From assembly GCA_965226045.1 (NCBI GenBank), contig CBDDBU010000024.1, forward strand, positions 62,001-126,000: a stretch of DNA of 64,000 bases. Direction: 5' to 3'. This stretch comes from CBDDBU01 sp965226045 (GTDB lineage: Bacteria > Pseudomonadota > Alphaproteobacteria > VGEJ01). Made by a program: the position numbers and the translations under genes. Below the pieces are notes generated by a model that was given only the letters and a program-made list of their open reading frames with translations, was not told the origin of the DNA and searched no databases. Positions 9,780 through 20,045 of the stretch are shown piece by piece; positions within the stretch are counted from its first letter, which is position 1; every line of letters starts with the position of its first letter.

Positions 9780-10547
9780 TCGCCCCCCCCCCAAGTCTTG
9801 GCTATCCGTGGCCACGAAAAGATAATCGCCATCGCCCACGAATCCGGGTGCCGGGCGGCCGTCGGCGAGGCGGACGGCCGTGTAGCCGAGCGGGGCAAGG
9901 ATGTCCCACGCCTCGGTGGCGTCGGTCCCGGCACGGGCGAGGTGAGCCGCGACCAGCTCGACCATGACGGCGGGGCGGTGGCGGGCCAGGCTCTCGCGGC
10001 CACCGCACAAGAGCCGCACCTCCCAACCCTCAATGTCGGCCTTGACGAAGTCGAGCCGCTCAAGCGCGGTCTCACGCACGAAGTTATCGAGGGTGGTTGC
10101 CCGCACGGTCTCCTGGGTGACGGCCCGGCCCCGATCATTCCCCACAGGTGGGCCAAGGTGCGCCAGCCCAAAGCCGAGGCTACCACTGGGCTTGATTGGC
10201 ATCGCCAAGCGGGCCGTGCCCGCCGCGTCCGAAAGCGCCAGGGGCACCAGCGTGACTTGGCGTAGCCGACGCCAGCGCACCACCCGCGCGAGTATGCTCA
10301 AGGCATAGGCGCCCGGCTCGAAAGCATAGACCTGTCCCGATGGCGCAAGCGCCGCGAACAGCTTGGCGAACTGCCCGGCGTGGGCGCCGGCGTCGATCAC
10401 CACCCCGTCGGGTGGCACATGGGCGCGAAGCAGATTCCACAGCTGGCGGTGATGCTGGCGAGCGAGCGCCTTGTACAGATGCGCGAGGTACGTCAGGCGC
10501 TGGCGCGGAGTCAGATTAGGGCGCGGCGTAAGAAAGGGGCCCGGCAT
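9699..10547 (-). CDS. FkbM-family SAM-dependent methyltransferase
   Basis: The protein carries the FkbM pattern: VIDAGAHAGQFAKLFAAL (SAM motif I), YAFEPGAYAL, TLDNFV, and LDFVKADIEGWEVRLLCGG, where the DIEG block is diagnostic. Members O-methylate sugars or polyketide-like substrates. The start is uncertain (ATG 10547, ATG 10565 or GTG 10589; no good Shine-Dalgarno). The homologous part ends at DGDYLFVAT; the remaining residues run through a ten-base C tract (9783-9792 on the plus strand) and 81 bases into rsmB, so the tail may reflect an indel. Confidence 0.8.
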   Translation of the reverse strand: MPGPFLTPRPNLTPRQRLTYLAHLYKALARQHHRQLWNLLRAHVPPDGVVIDAGAHAGQFAKLFAALAPSGQVYAFEPGAYALSILARVVRWRRLRQVTLVPLALSDAAGTARLAMPIKPSGSLGFGLAHLGPPVGNDRGRAVTQETVRATTLDNFVRETALERLDFVKADIEGWEVRLLCGGRESLARHRPAVMVELVAAHLARAGTDATEAWDILAPLGYTAVRLADGRPAPGFVGDGDYLFVATDSQDLGGGRLGLAPQPRGVETVEPALAGEMTGQGA

Positions 10548-10623
10548 GGGCCCGGATCGTCGCATATCGCGACGCGGCAAGGCCACCACTTGCCGGGGTC
10601 GCGTGAAGCTGGTAACTCAAGCC

Positions 10624-11339
<716 letters not shown>

Positions 11340-11343
<4 letters not shown>

Positions 11344-12959
11344 CGAACCTGGCCTGGTCCGAGCGCCTGGTCGACCGGTTGAAGGGCACGGTCGGCTTCG
11401 GCTCGCCGGGCGGCGCCAGCACGGGCGGTCGGCCTGCGCGGCTGATCGCGAGCATTGAGGACCCCTACCCCGGCGAGGCGGCGCGCGCCGATGAGCTGTT
11501 GCACGGCCAGTATTGTTTCCTCGGCGAGGAGCGGGGCGCGCGCGGCGCCTCGCCCTGGCAGGTCGTCGACGCCTCGCCGGCGTGGTGGGCCGAGGCCGAA
11601 GCGTTCGACTGGCTGCGCGACTTTCGCGCCAACGGGGGCACAGCGGCCGGGCACAAGGCGCGCGAGCTGTGTCAAGGCTGGTTCCAGGCGCGCCATCCCG
11701 ACGTCGCGTGGCGGCCGGATGTCGTGGGCCGCCGGGTGGCGGCCTGGCTGGCGCACGCCGGGTTCTTGTTGCGTGACGCCGACGCCAGGTTTCACGGCGC
11801 CTTTCTCGCCAGCCTGGGCGCCCAAGTTCGCCGCTTGGAGCGGACAGCGCATCGGGCGCCCGATGGGGCTGGCCGACTCGCCGCAGGCGCCGCGCTGGTC
11901 CTCGCCGGGCTCGCCCTGGCGCGCGCCGAGCGTCCGCGGGCCCGCGGGCTACGGTTGCTTGAAACCGAGGTCCGCCGCCAAATCCTCAGCGATGGCGGCC
12001 ACGTCTCGCGCAACCCCTCGACCCTGTTGTTCGCGTTCGCCCAGTTGATTCGCGCCCAATCCACGCATCGCGCGCTGAATCGCGAGGCCCCGTCGTTTCT
12101 CGGTCACGCCGTGGAGCGCATCGCGCCAATGTTACGTCTGCTGCGTCATGGCGACGGCGGTCTCGCGCTGTTCAACGGTGGGGCCGAGGAATCAGCTCTG
12201 GTCATCGATACCCTGCTCGGCGAGGCCAAGGTCGACAGAGCCCCCTTGGTCTCGGCGCCCCACGGCGGCTACGAACGTCTGCGCGCCGAGCGCCTGGTCC
12301 TGTGCCTCGATGCCGGCGCGCCACCGCCCCGGCCCTTCGATCACGACGCCCACGCCGGCGTCGCGAGCTTCGAGCTCAGCGTCGGGCGCGAGCGCCTGGT
12401 GGTGAACTGCGGCGCCGCGCCCGTTCACAACGTCGATTGGTGGGCGGCGAGCCGCGCCTCGGCCGCGCATTCGACCCTGGTGATCGATGATACCAACGCC
12501 GTTGGCCTGGCCCCCGGCGGCGGCGTGAACCGCCGGCCGCCGCCGCCGCGCGTCCAGCGCCGCGACACCGAGGACGGCTCGGCGATCGAGATCGATCACG
12601 ACGGCTATCGTGAGCTCTTCGATATCCAGCATTCGCGCGCGCTGGCGCTCGCCGCCGACGGCGCCAGCATCGAGGGCGAGGACCGGCTGAACGGCGGCCG
12701 CCCCACGCCCTATGCGGTGCGCTTCCACCTCCACCCCCGGGTAAGCGCCTCGCTGGTTCAGGATGGACGAGCGGCGCTCTTGCGTCTGGCCGAGGGCGCG
12801 GGCTGGGTATTCGCGACCGAGGGCGGACGGCTTGCCCTCGAGGGCAGCGTCTACCTTGGCGAGCGCGGCGAGACGCGGCGCGGCGAACAGCTCGTCATCA
12901 ACGCCACTCACGCCGGTCGCGAGAGCCGAATCCGCTGGCGCTTCGACCGCTCGGCCTGA
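11340..12959 (+). CDS. Heparinase II/III-family protein
   Basis: A 539-residue protein from ATG 11340, coupled to rpe through a 4-base overlap. The first ~270 residues form the helical toroid (ADELLHGQYCFLGEE, WRPDVVGRRVAAWL, GGHVSRNPSTLLF). The C-terminal ~220 residues are the beta-rich heparinase II/III domain with HAGVASFELSVG, NCGAA and HSTLVIDDTN, and a catalytic-type HDGYRELFDIQHSR region. Proteobacterial homologues commonly lie near rpe and purH and are thought to act on polysaccharide. The substrate is unknown. Confidence 0.85.
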
Positions 12960-12981
12960 CCGGGACGACTGGCCCCGCCCC

Positions 12982-13368
12982 ATGCTCAGCTCTGATCGAC
13001 TCAGCGATTATGAACGCGACGGCTTTCTGGTCATCAAGGGCTTCGCCCCACCCGCGACCTGCGCCACCCTGAGGGCGGCAGCCGACGCGCTGGTCGCCGA
13101 CTTCGAGCCTGACGGGGCCGCCTTGATCTTCTCGACCCGTGATCAGGCGCACGTCACCGACGCGTACTTTCTCGACTCCGGCGACAAGGTGCGCTTCTTT
13201 TTCGAGGAAGAGGCGTTCGACGCGGCCGGCCGACCGCGCCAGCCCACGGCGCGCTCGATCAACAAGATCGGCCACGCGCTGCACGATCTCGATCTCATCT
13301 GCGCGGGGCCCGCGCGGCGTTACTTCAAGGATGGAGGCATTCTACAGCCGTCCCACAAGCCGGGATAG
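12982..13368 (+). pseudogene. Phytanoyl-CoA dioxygenase-family protein, truncated
   Basis: The 128 codons encode the PhyH N-terminal region: YERDGFLVIKGFAPP, LIFSTRDQAHVTDAYFLDSG, VRFFFEEEAFD and SINKIGHALHDLD. The family is about 270-290 residues and needs a later HxD...H iron site, which is absent; after residue 110 the sequence (RRYFKDGGILQPSH) no longer resembles the family and stops. It is therefore a 5' fragment and inactive as an oxygenase. It follows the heparinase-family gene by 22 bases. Confidence 0.72.
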
Positions 13369-13451
13369 CGGGCCGGGCCCGGTGGGCTTCCAAAAACAAT
13401 CCCCCTTGCTGAGGAGGCGCCAAGCATCGCCGCGAAGCCCGGCCCCGCGCC

Positions 13452-15062
13452 CTAGATCTCGCCCCCGCCCATGGCTTCGGCGATGTGCCCGGCTTGGCGC
13501 ACCGCCAGGGCGACGATCGTCAGCGTCGGGTTGCCGGCCATCGCCGAGGCGAATTGGCTGCCATCGGAGACGAATAGGTTGGCCACCTCGTGGGCCCGGC
13601 CCCAGCTATCGACCACGCCATGGGCCGGATCGGCGCTCATGCGGCAGGTGCCCATGTGGTGGGCCGAGGGCCAGGCGCCGGGCGCCTCGTAGGTCCGCCG
13701 GGCGCCGATCGCCTCGTACAGCGCGCGCGATTTCTTGATGCCGTGATTCTTGATCGCGAGCTCGTTGGGGTGATCGTCGAGGTTGAGGCTGGGGATCGGC
13801 AGGCCGTGGTGGTCCTTCTCGCTTCCGTGCAAGGTGAGCCGGTTGGTCGCCAGCGCCAGGTCCTCGCCCATGATGACCAGACACGCGATGTGGTCGTAGG
13901 CCTCGATCCAGCGGGTGTGCGCCCGGCCCCAGAGCTTGTAGTCAAAGTAGGAGGCGAAGTAGGGCAGCCCATAGGCGAAGAGCGAGGTGTAATAGCCGCC
14001 GGCGAAGCCACGGGCCGGGTCGTGGCGGCACTCGTCGCGGATAAGCCCGGCGCACGGGTTGCCCCGGTGCATGTTCACCGGCTGCTCGAACTCGCCATAG
14101 ACGAAGGCGAAGGTGTGGCGCATGTAGTGTTTGCCGACCATGCCTGAGCCGTTGGCGAGACCGTCTGGAAACAGGCTCGTCTCCGAGTTCAACAGCAGCC
14201 GCGGGCTCTGGATCGCGTTGCCGGCGACGCATACCACGCGGGCTTTTTGCAGGTGGTGGTGGCCGTGGCGGTCGGCATACAGCACCCCGCTCGCCCGCCC
14301 GGCCCGGTCGTGCTCGATCCGGAGCGCCATGCACGAGGAGCGAATCTCGCAGCGCCCGGTCGCCTCCGCCTTGGGCAGTTCGGCGTTCATCGTCGACCAC
14401 TTGGCGCCCGACTTGCAGCCCTCGCGACAAAAGCCAATCTGGTCGCAGCCGTTGCGGCCATCGCGCGGCACGATGTTGATCGCCATGTGGTTGGTGTCGA
14501 CCTGGGTGTAGCCGATCCGCCGGGCACCGGCGGCCATCACCTTGTAGTTGTTGTTGGCCTGGGGCCACGGCATGCCGTGGGTGCCGGTGACCCCCATCTT
14601 GTCCTCGGCGCGGTCGTAGTAGGGCGCGAGCTCGTCCAGCCGCAGCGGCCAGTCGGCGAGGTTGGCGCCCGCCACCTCGCCGTAGAGGGTCCGGGTCCGA
14701 AGCTCGTAGTCCTGGAAGCGCACGCTGGTGCCGGCCCAGTGCAGCGTCGTGCCGCCGACCCCCTTGCACGTCCACACCGGTGCCTCGGGGAAGTTTTCCG
14801 CCACCAGCGAGGACCCGGTCGCGGCGCACTTGTCGTGCCATGTGAGCTTGGCATGCATCGCAAACTCGTCGTTCTCGAAGTCGGCTTCCGCGAAGCGCGG
14901 TCCGGCCTCGATCACCACCACGTCGATGCCTTTGGCCGTGAGTTCACACGCGAGCGTGCCGCCGCCGGCGCCCGAACCGACGATCACCACCACGCTCCCG
15001 TCGTCGCGATCGAATGTAACGGTGGCGAGCTCGTCGCGGTCGCCGTCGGGCGGGCCGGTCAT
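13452..15062 (-). CDS. GMC-family FAD oxidoreductase
   Basis: 536 residues with the FAD Rossmann motif VIVGSGAGGGTLACEL at the N terminus, the GVGGTTLHWAG loop, CREGCKSGAKWS, CVAGNAIQSPRLLLNS, and the C-terminal GMC signature region HHMGTCRMS and DGSQFASAMAGNPTLTI. These are typical of soluble catalytic subunits of sugar or alcohol dehydrogenases (gluconate and sorbitol type) that pass electrons to a cytochrome or quinone. No cytochrome gene lies nearby. The IS21 element is inserted about 220 bases upstream of its start and may have cut it off from its promoter or an upstream partner gene. Confidence 0.9.
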   Translation of the reverse strand: MTGPPDGDRDELATVTFDRDDGSVVVIVGSGAGGGTLACELTAKGIDVVVIEAGPRFAEADFENDEFAMHAKLTWHDKCAATGSSLVAENFPEAPVWTCKGVGGTTLHWAGTSVRFQDYELRTRTLYGEVAGANLADWPLRLDELAPYYDRAEDKMGVTGTHGMPWPQANNNYKVMAAGARRIGYTQVDTNHMAINIVPRDGRNGCDQIGFCREGCKSGAKWSTMNAELPKAEATGRCEIRSSCMALRIEHDRAGRASGVLYADRHGHHHLQKARVVCVAGNAIQSPRLLLNSETSLFPDGLANGSGMVGKHYMRHTFAFVYGEFEQPVNMHRGNPCAGLIRDECRHDPARGFAGGYYTSLFAYGLPYFASYFDYKLWGRAHTRWIEAYDHIACLVIMGEDLALATNRLTLHGSEKDHHGLPIPSLNLDDHPNELAIKNHGIKKSRALYEAIGARRTYEAPGAWPSAHHMGTCRMSADPAHGVVDSWGRAHEVANLFVSDGSQFASAMAGNPTLTIVALAVRQAGHIAEAMGGGEI

Positions 15063-15069
15063 GGTCGGC

Positions 15070-15159
15070 TCACCCGGCCGCCGCGATCACAGTCGCGAAT
15101 TTGCCGTGGATGCAGCAGTTGCCGAGCACGGCGACGCGATAGCGGCCGGCCTCGCCCAT
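15070..15159 (-). CDS. Short ORF upstream of the GMC gene (29 aa)
   Basis: ATG 15159 follows a GGGGCGGA tract and encodes MGEAGRYRVAVLGNCCIHGK plus nine more residues, stopping seven bases before the GMC start. The cysteine pair looks non-random. It may be a tiny gene, or the C-terminal end of a partner subunit whose upstream part was lost. Product not recognised. Confidence 0.25.
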   Translation of the reverse strand: MGEAGRYRVAVLGNCCIHGKFATVIAAAG

Positions 15160-15395
15160 CAATCCGCCCCCTCGCGCAAAACTCATAGCTGCACGGCCTC
15201 CAGGATACGGCCTCGCGCCCGCCGACGAAAGTGCGCGGCTTGTTCAGCCGGTTTGCCGCGCGCGTGATTGACGCGCCTTTGCGTGATTACCGGCGGAGCA
15301 AAGATGCCCCACGCGAGGCGGCCGGGCGGTCCGGTCGCGGCGGCGCAAAAATGCGCCAGCTATGGTCCCTTGTCTGTTTTGGCGAGGGGCGGGGG

Positions 15396-16892
15396 ATGTA
15401 CGGCGTGGAGCTCTATGCGGCGGTTCGGCTGGCGGTTGTCGATGAGGGGTTGAGCCACCACGAGGCGGGGCGGCGGTTCGGCATCGACCGCCGGACTGTG
15501 AAGAAGATGCTGAGCTATGCGGCGCCGCCGGGATATCGCCGGACGAAGCCGGTACGGCGGCCGAAGCTGGACGGGTTCACCGGCATCGTCGACGCGATCC
15601 TGGAGGCGGACACGGATCCGGACGTGCCGCGCAAGCAGCGGCACACGGCGCATCGGATTTTCGAGCGTCTGCGGGACGAGCACGGGTTTTCCGGCGGCTA
15701 CACGATCGTGAAGGACTATGTCCGTTCCCGGCGGCAGTCGACGCGCGAGGCCTTCGTGCCGCTGCATCACCCGCCGGGCCATGCCCAGGTCGACTTCGGC
15801 GAGGCGGTGGTCGAGCTGCGGGGCTGTCGGGAGAAGGTCGCCTTCTTCTGCCTGATCCTGCCCCATTCGAACGTCTGGTTCGTCAAGGCCTATCCGAGGG
15901 AGACGACGGAGGCCTTCCTGGACGGTCATGTCAGCGCCTTCGCCTTCCTCGGCGGTATCCCCCGATCGATCCTGTACGACAACACCACCCTTGCGGTGGC
16001 GCGGATCCTGGGCGACGGCACGCGGCGGCGCACCCAGGCGTTTTCGCATCTGCAATCGCATTATCTGTTCCGCGACCGCTTCGGCCGGCCCGGCAAGGGC
16101 AACGACAAGGGCAAGGTCGAGGCCCTGGTGAAGACGGCGCGGCGCAAGTTCATGGTGCCGATCCCGAAGCTGCACGACCTCGATACTCTGAACGAGCGGC
16201 TGATGGCGCGCTGCCTGGAGCGCCTCGATGCGCTGGAGGAAGGCGAGCAGGCGGTGGCGCTGCTGGCCGACCTGGAAGCCCTACGCACGCTGCCGGCTTC
16301 TCCCTTCGAGGCCTGCGAGCACATGCCCGGCCAGGTCTCGTCGACGGCCCTGGTGCGCTACCGGCTGGTGGATTACTCGGCGCCGACGATGCACGCCCAC
16401 AAGAAGGTCATGGTCAAGGGCTATGTCGATCGGGTCGAGATCGCGCTCGGCGCCGAGATCGTCGCTCGCCATCGGCGCTCCTATGTCCGCGGCGACGTCG
16501 TCTACGACCCATTGCACTATCTTTCGCTGCTGGAGAAGAAGCCGGGCGCCCTGGACCAGGCGGCGCCGCTGCGCGGATGGAAGCTCGATCCGGCCTTCGA
16601 TACGTTGCGCCGTCTCCTCGAAGCGCGCTTGGGCCCGCGCGGCAAGCGCGACTACATCCAGGTGCTGCGCCTGCTGGAGGACTTTCCGGAACGCCAGGTG
16701 ACGGAAGCGGTGCGTGACGCGGTGAAGCGGCGCGTGATCGGCTTCGACGCCGTCAAGCACCTGCTGCTGGCCCGCATCGAGAAGCGGCCGGCGCATCTGG
16801 ATCTGTCGCGCTATCCGCATTTGCCCCAGCCCTTCGTCGCCGCCACCCGCAGCGCCGACTACGCCACCCTGCTGGCCGCCGGCCATGGCTGA
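15396..16892 (+). CDS. istA: IS21-family transposase IstA
   Basis: 498 residues from ATG 15396 (GGCGGGGG upstream); an earlier in-frame ATG at 15351 is possible. An N-terminal helix-turn-helix (HHEAGRRFGIDRRTVKKML) is followed by the DDE retroviral-type catalytic core: HAQVDFGEAV, SILYDNTTLAV and GNDKGKVEALV supply Asp, Asp and Glu. IstA cuts and joins the IS ends. The stop overlaps the istB start by 8 bases. Confidence 0.93.
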   Translation: MYGVELYAAVRLAVVDEGLSHHEAGRRFGIDRRTVKKMLSYAAPPGYRRTKPVRRPKLDGFTGIVDAILEADTDPDVPRKQRHTAHRIFERLRDEHGFSGGYTIVKDYVRSRRQSTREAFVPLHHPPGHAQVDFGEAVVELRGCREKVAFFCLILPHSNVWFVKAYPRETTEAFLDGHVSAFAFLGGIPRSILYDNTTLAVARILGDGTRRRTQAFSHLQSHYLFRDRFGRPGKGNDKGKVEALVKTARRKFMVPIPKLHDLDTLNERLMARCLERLDALEEGEQAVALLADLEALRTLPASPFEACEHMPGQVSSTALVRYRLVDYSAPTMHAHKKVMVKGYVDRVEIALGAEIVARHRRSYVRGDVVYDPLHYLSLLEKKPGALDQAAPLRGWKLDPAFDTLRRLLEARLGPRGKRDYIQVLRLLEDFPERQVTEAVRDAVKRRVIGFDAVKHLLLARIEKRPAHLDLSRYPHLPQPFVAATRSADYATLLAAGHG

Positions 16893-17646
16893 GGCCCCCC
16901 GCATCCTGCTCGAGCATCACCTGAAGAGGCTGAAGCTGCCCACCTTCCTGCGGGAATACGAGAAAGTCGCCCAACAGTGCGCGGCCGAGGGCCTGGATCA
17001 TGTCCAGTTCCTGGCCCGTCTGGTGGAGCTGGAGCTGATCGACCGCGAGCGCCGGCTGGTCGAGCGGCGCATCAGGCAAGCCGGGTTCCCCGTCGTCAAA
17101 CAGCTCGAGAGCTTCGACTTCAAGGCCATCCCCAGCCTCAACAAGATGTTGGTGCTGGATCTCGCGCGCGGCGATTACATCGACCGTCGCGAGAACGTGA
17201 TCCTGTTGGGCCCATCAGGCGTCGGCAAGACTCATATCGCCCTCGCCCTCGGCCTCGCCGCCTGCCAGAAGGGCCTCAGCGTCCGCTTCGCCACCGCCTC
17301 CCAGCTGGTCCACGAGCTGATCGAGGCGCGCGACGAGAAGAGACTGCTCCGCCTCCAGGCCCAGCTCGCCAAGGTCAGCCTCCTGATCGTCGACGAACTC
17401 GGATACGTGCCCCTGTCGCAGACCGGAAGCGAGCTGCTGTTCGACGTCTTCAGCCGGCGCTACGAAAACGGCGCCACAATCGTCACCTCGAACCTGCCCT
17501 TCCAGGAATGGACCTCCGTCTTCGCCAGCGAGCGCCTCACCGGCGCCCTGCTCGACCGCATCACCCACCATGTTCATATCCTGGAGATGAACGCCGAGAG
17601 CTATCGGCTCAAGCAGAGCCGATCCCGACGACGCCCGTCCGAATAA
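16885..17646 (+). CDS. istB: IS21-family helper ATPase IstB
   Basis: 253 residues. An N-terminal helical region (LLEHHLKRLKLPTFL) precedes the AAA+ core with Walker A LGPSGVGKTH and Walker B LLIVDELGYVPL, and ends with THHVHILEMNAESYR, typical of IstB. It acts as an ATP-dependent regulator of IstA target choice and strand transfer. All motifs are intact, so the element may still be mobile. Confidence 0.93.
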   Translation: MAEAPRILLEHHLKRLKLPTFLREYEKVAQQCAAEGLDHVQFLARLVELELIDRERRLVERRIRQAGFPVVKQLESFDFKAIPSLNKMLVLDLARGDYIDRRENVILLGPSGVGKTHIALALGLAACQKGLSVRFATASQLVHELIEARDEKRLLRLQAQLAKVSLLIVDELGYVPLSQTGSELLFDVFSRRYENGATIVTSNLPFQEWTSVFASERLTGALLDRITHHVHILEMNAESYRLKQSRSRRRPSE

Positions 17647-17824
17647 CCCCCCGCTTGCCCCCGTGGGCCCACAGGGACCTCCCACGCGCGGGCCGCCGCC
17701 AGCCGCGCGGAGGGGCGTCGCCCCGCGCGCGGGTCCCTCCTGTGGGCTACCGGGACAAGCTACCGCCGAAGCCCTTGGTGCAATTTTACGCCGCCGCGCC
17801 GGTACATTCTCTCCGCCGTTGACA

Positions 17825-17917
17825 TTTGCGTGATAACTTCCCGCGTACCGCTACCGGAGGGATTGTATTGATGCCCAGCCCCAAGCTCCTCGACGCCTCG
17901 TTCGGCGCTCTCGCTAG
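17825..17917. other. Spacer between two IS21 elements, possible interrupted gene start
   Basis: The 93 bases between the two elements contain GGAGGG (17863-17868) followed by ATG 17871 and the open frame MPSPKLLDASFGALA, which runs straight into the end of the second element. This looks like the first 15 codons of a host gene cut by that insertion. No continuation was recognised beyond 19820. Confidence 0.3.
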
Positions 17918-18069
17918 TGTCAACGGCGGAGCAAAAAGGGGCCATGTGGCGGCGTAAGAAGGGGCCACTTAGCGCGGCTGGGGCTTGTCCCCCCGTAGTC
18001 CACGGGCGGGGCCCCGCGCGTGGGTGGGACCTGTGGGCCCACGGGGGCAAGTGATGCGAGGTGGTGGGA

Positions 18070-18206
18070 TCAGGCGGCGTTCGGTTTCTGGCGCCCTCGG
18101 CTCTGATTGAGTCGGTAGCTTTCGCCGTTCATCTCGAGGATGTGGGCGTGATGGGTGAGCCGGTCCAGAGGTGATGCTCCAACAGCACCTGCGGCGTATC
18201 GGTCAT
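18070..18206 (-). pseudogene. istB with large internal deletion
   Basis: ATG 18206 overlaps the istA stop as ATGA and encodes MTDTPQVLLEHHL, the IstB N terminus. The sequence then jumps, out of frame, to DRLTHHAHILEMNGESYRL and ends at 18070. Compared with the intact 253-residue IstB at 16885, about 200 residues including both Walker motifs are missing. Confidence 0.8.
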
Positions 18207-19736
18207 GTACCGGCTCCAGACAGCAGGCTCATGTAGCTCCGGGCCGAGGTGGTCGCCACCATGGCCTTGGGCAGGTAGGGATAGACGTCGAGGTTGAGCC
18301 GCGGCGGCCGGCGCTCGATCCGGCACAGCATCAGGTGCTTGACCGCATCGAAGCCGATCGCGCCCAATCGCAAGGCATCGCGGGCCGCAGCTTCGACATC
18401 CTTGAGCCGGAATGTCTCCAGTAGCCGAAGGACCTGGACGTACTCGCGCTTTCCCGCCTTGCCCATGCGCGCCTCCATCAAGCGGCGCAGCGTGGCGAAG
18501 ACCTCGGGCAGGTCCCAGGCCTGGAGTGGCGCGGCCTGGTCCAGCGCCGCGGTCTTTTGTTCGATCAGCGGCAGGTAATGCAGCGGACCGAACATCAGGT
18601 CCTCGCGCTCATAGGAGCGCGAGGTGCCGGGCTATCGTCTCCGCGCCGCAGCTGATGACCACCGCGTCGACATAACCCCGGATCAGCACCCCACGATGGC
18701 CATAAGCAACCGGCACGGAGTAGTCGTTGCTCTTGTAGCGGACCAAGGACAGTGAGCTCACCCGGTCGGAACGCCGGTCGCAGGCGTCATAGGGTCCCGG
18801 CGGCAAATCCTGGAACGCCGCGCAGTCGCGGATAAGCCGTTCGCCGATCGTCTCTGTGTGACGGCGCAGCCGATCGCCGAGCCGGCGAAGGCTGTGCCCC
18901 TCGAGCCGGGCATTGAGCGTCTCGAAGCTCTCCGCATGCGGGATCGGCACCAGGAAGTTGCGACGGGCATAACCCACCAGCCCCTCGACCTTACCCTTGT
19001 CGTTGCCCTTGCCAGGACGACCGAAGCGATCCTCGAACAGATAATGGGATTGCAGCTCCGAGAAGGTCCTGGTCCGTTGTCGCATGCCGTCACCGAGGAT
19101 CCGCGCCACGGCGAGCTTGGTATTATCGTACAGGATCGAGAGCAAAACTTTGCCGAAGAAGGCGAATGCGGCGACATGGCCGCCGCAGAACGCCTCGGAT
19201 GTCTCAGCCGGGTAGGCCTTCACGAAGAGCGCATCGCTGTGCGGCAGGTCGAAAGCGAAGAAGTGTGCCTTGCGCTCAGTGCCGCCGATCACCGCCAGCG
19301 CCTCGCCAAAGTCCACTTGGGCATGCCCCGGCGGATGAGCCAGTGGCACGAACATCTCCCGTGACCGGACACGCCGCTCGCGCACGTAGTCCTTCATGAT
19401 CGTGTAGCTGCCCGTGAACCCATGCTCGTCGCGCAGTCGCTCGAGGATCCGCTTCGCCGTATGACGCTGCTTGCGCGGCGTCGTCCGGGCCTCCTCCAGG
19501 ATCCGATCGATGATCCCGGCGAACCCATCCAGCTTCGGACGACTTGGCGGACCGCTTCGCTGGTAGCCCGGAGGCACCGAGAACATCAACATCTTCGCGA
19601 CCGTCTTCCGGTCGATCCCGAAACGCCGCGCCGCTTCCCTCCGGCTCAGCCCTTCATGATGGCATGCAAGCCGCACTCGACGATCAAGGTCCACCCCGTA
19701 CATCCCCCTGCCCTCAATCCAGTCGCTCCAGATCAA
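18203..19736 (-). pseudogene. istA of the second IS21 element, frameshifted
   Basis: The N-terminal part (to about 18609) includes the helix-turn-helix RREAARRFGIDRKTVAKML and the DDE residues in HAQVDFGEAL, SILYDNTKLAV and DKGKVEGLV. Near 18600-18620 the frame changes: one frame ends ETIARHLALL, while the family continuation (RSYEREDL, FGPLHYLPLIEQKTAALDQ) lies in another. One inserted base explains it. The likely start is the MYGVDLD methionine near 19703. Confidence 0.85.
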
Positions 19737-19820
19737 AGGCTAAACGCGGCCCACTTTCGCGCCGCCGCAGCCGGCCCAAACCAGCCGCTTCAATGGGGGA
19801 TTATTCCGCCGCCGTTCTCA

Positions 19821-20045
19821 GTTCGCGCCCTTGAGCACGCCCCGGCGAGATGTGCCCGTCAGAAGTGTGGATTCCGGTTTGATCGGCATGATGTAACTTC
19901 GCGCCTCCCCTGCTGCGCCGTCCGCTCCATTCGCGCCGGCACGGTTACGGGTTTTATTGCACGGCCAAGCGCCGCGCACGTTGGGAAAACGCTGACGCCT
20001 CCGACTTGCGTTGTCAATCTCGCGCCGTCGATTGCGGGCGCCGAT
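19821..20045. other. Non-coding stretch between IS21 remnant and iron-transport gene
   Basis: No convincing ORF, RNA or terminator is seen. The composition is somewhat less GC-rich than its neighbours, consistent with degraded insertion or intergenic sequence. Confidence 0.3.

Larger units (their letters stand above)
15284..17824. mobile_element. IS21-family insertion sequence, apparently complete
   Basis: The element holds istA and istB in the standard overlapping order. The right end reads CTCCGCCGTTGACA (to 17824), the inverse of TGTCAACGGCGGAG. The left end near 15284 reads TGATTACCGGCGGAGCAAA, matching after the first few bases. The string TTTGCGTGAT occurs just outside both ends (15278-15287 and 17825-17834), longer than a usual IS21 target duplication, so exact boundaries are uncertain. 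The 17647-17824 stretch is non-coding and GC-rich, with terminal repeats only. Confidence 0.75.
17918..19820. mobile_element. Second IS21-family element, decayed, inverse orientation
   Basis: The left end at 17918 is TGTCAACGGCGGAGCAAAAA, the same terminus as the first element, with an inner GGGGCCA repeat. The right end is less certain: a TTATTCCGCCGCCGTTCTCA string finishes at 19820. The element reads on the minus strand, opposite to the first. Both genes are broken: istA has a frameshift and istB has lost most of its sequence. Its proteins differ clearly from those of the first element, so the two are separate insertions of different IS21 types, not a duplication. Confidence 0.7.

Noticed and set aside
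15261..15290. Repeated GCGTGATT at the left IS21 end as a possible target-site duplication
   Set aside because: The word occurs twice on the left and the match on the right is longer than normal IS21 duplications, so the boundary cannot be fixed by eye.
17819..17860. Outward promoter made by TTGACA at the IS21 right end
   Set aside because: No acceptable -10 hexamer lies 16-18 bases downstream.
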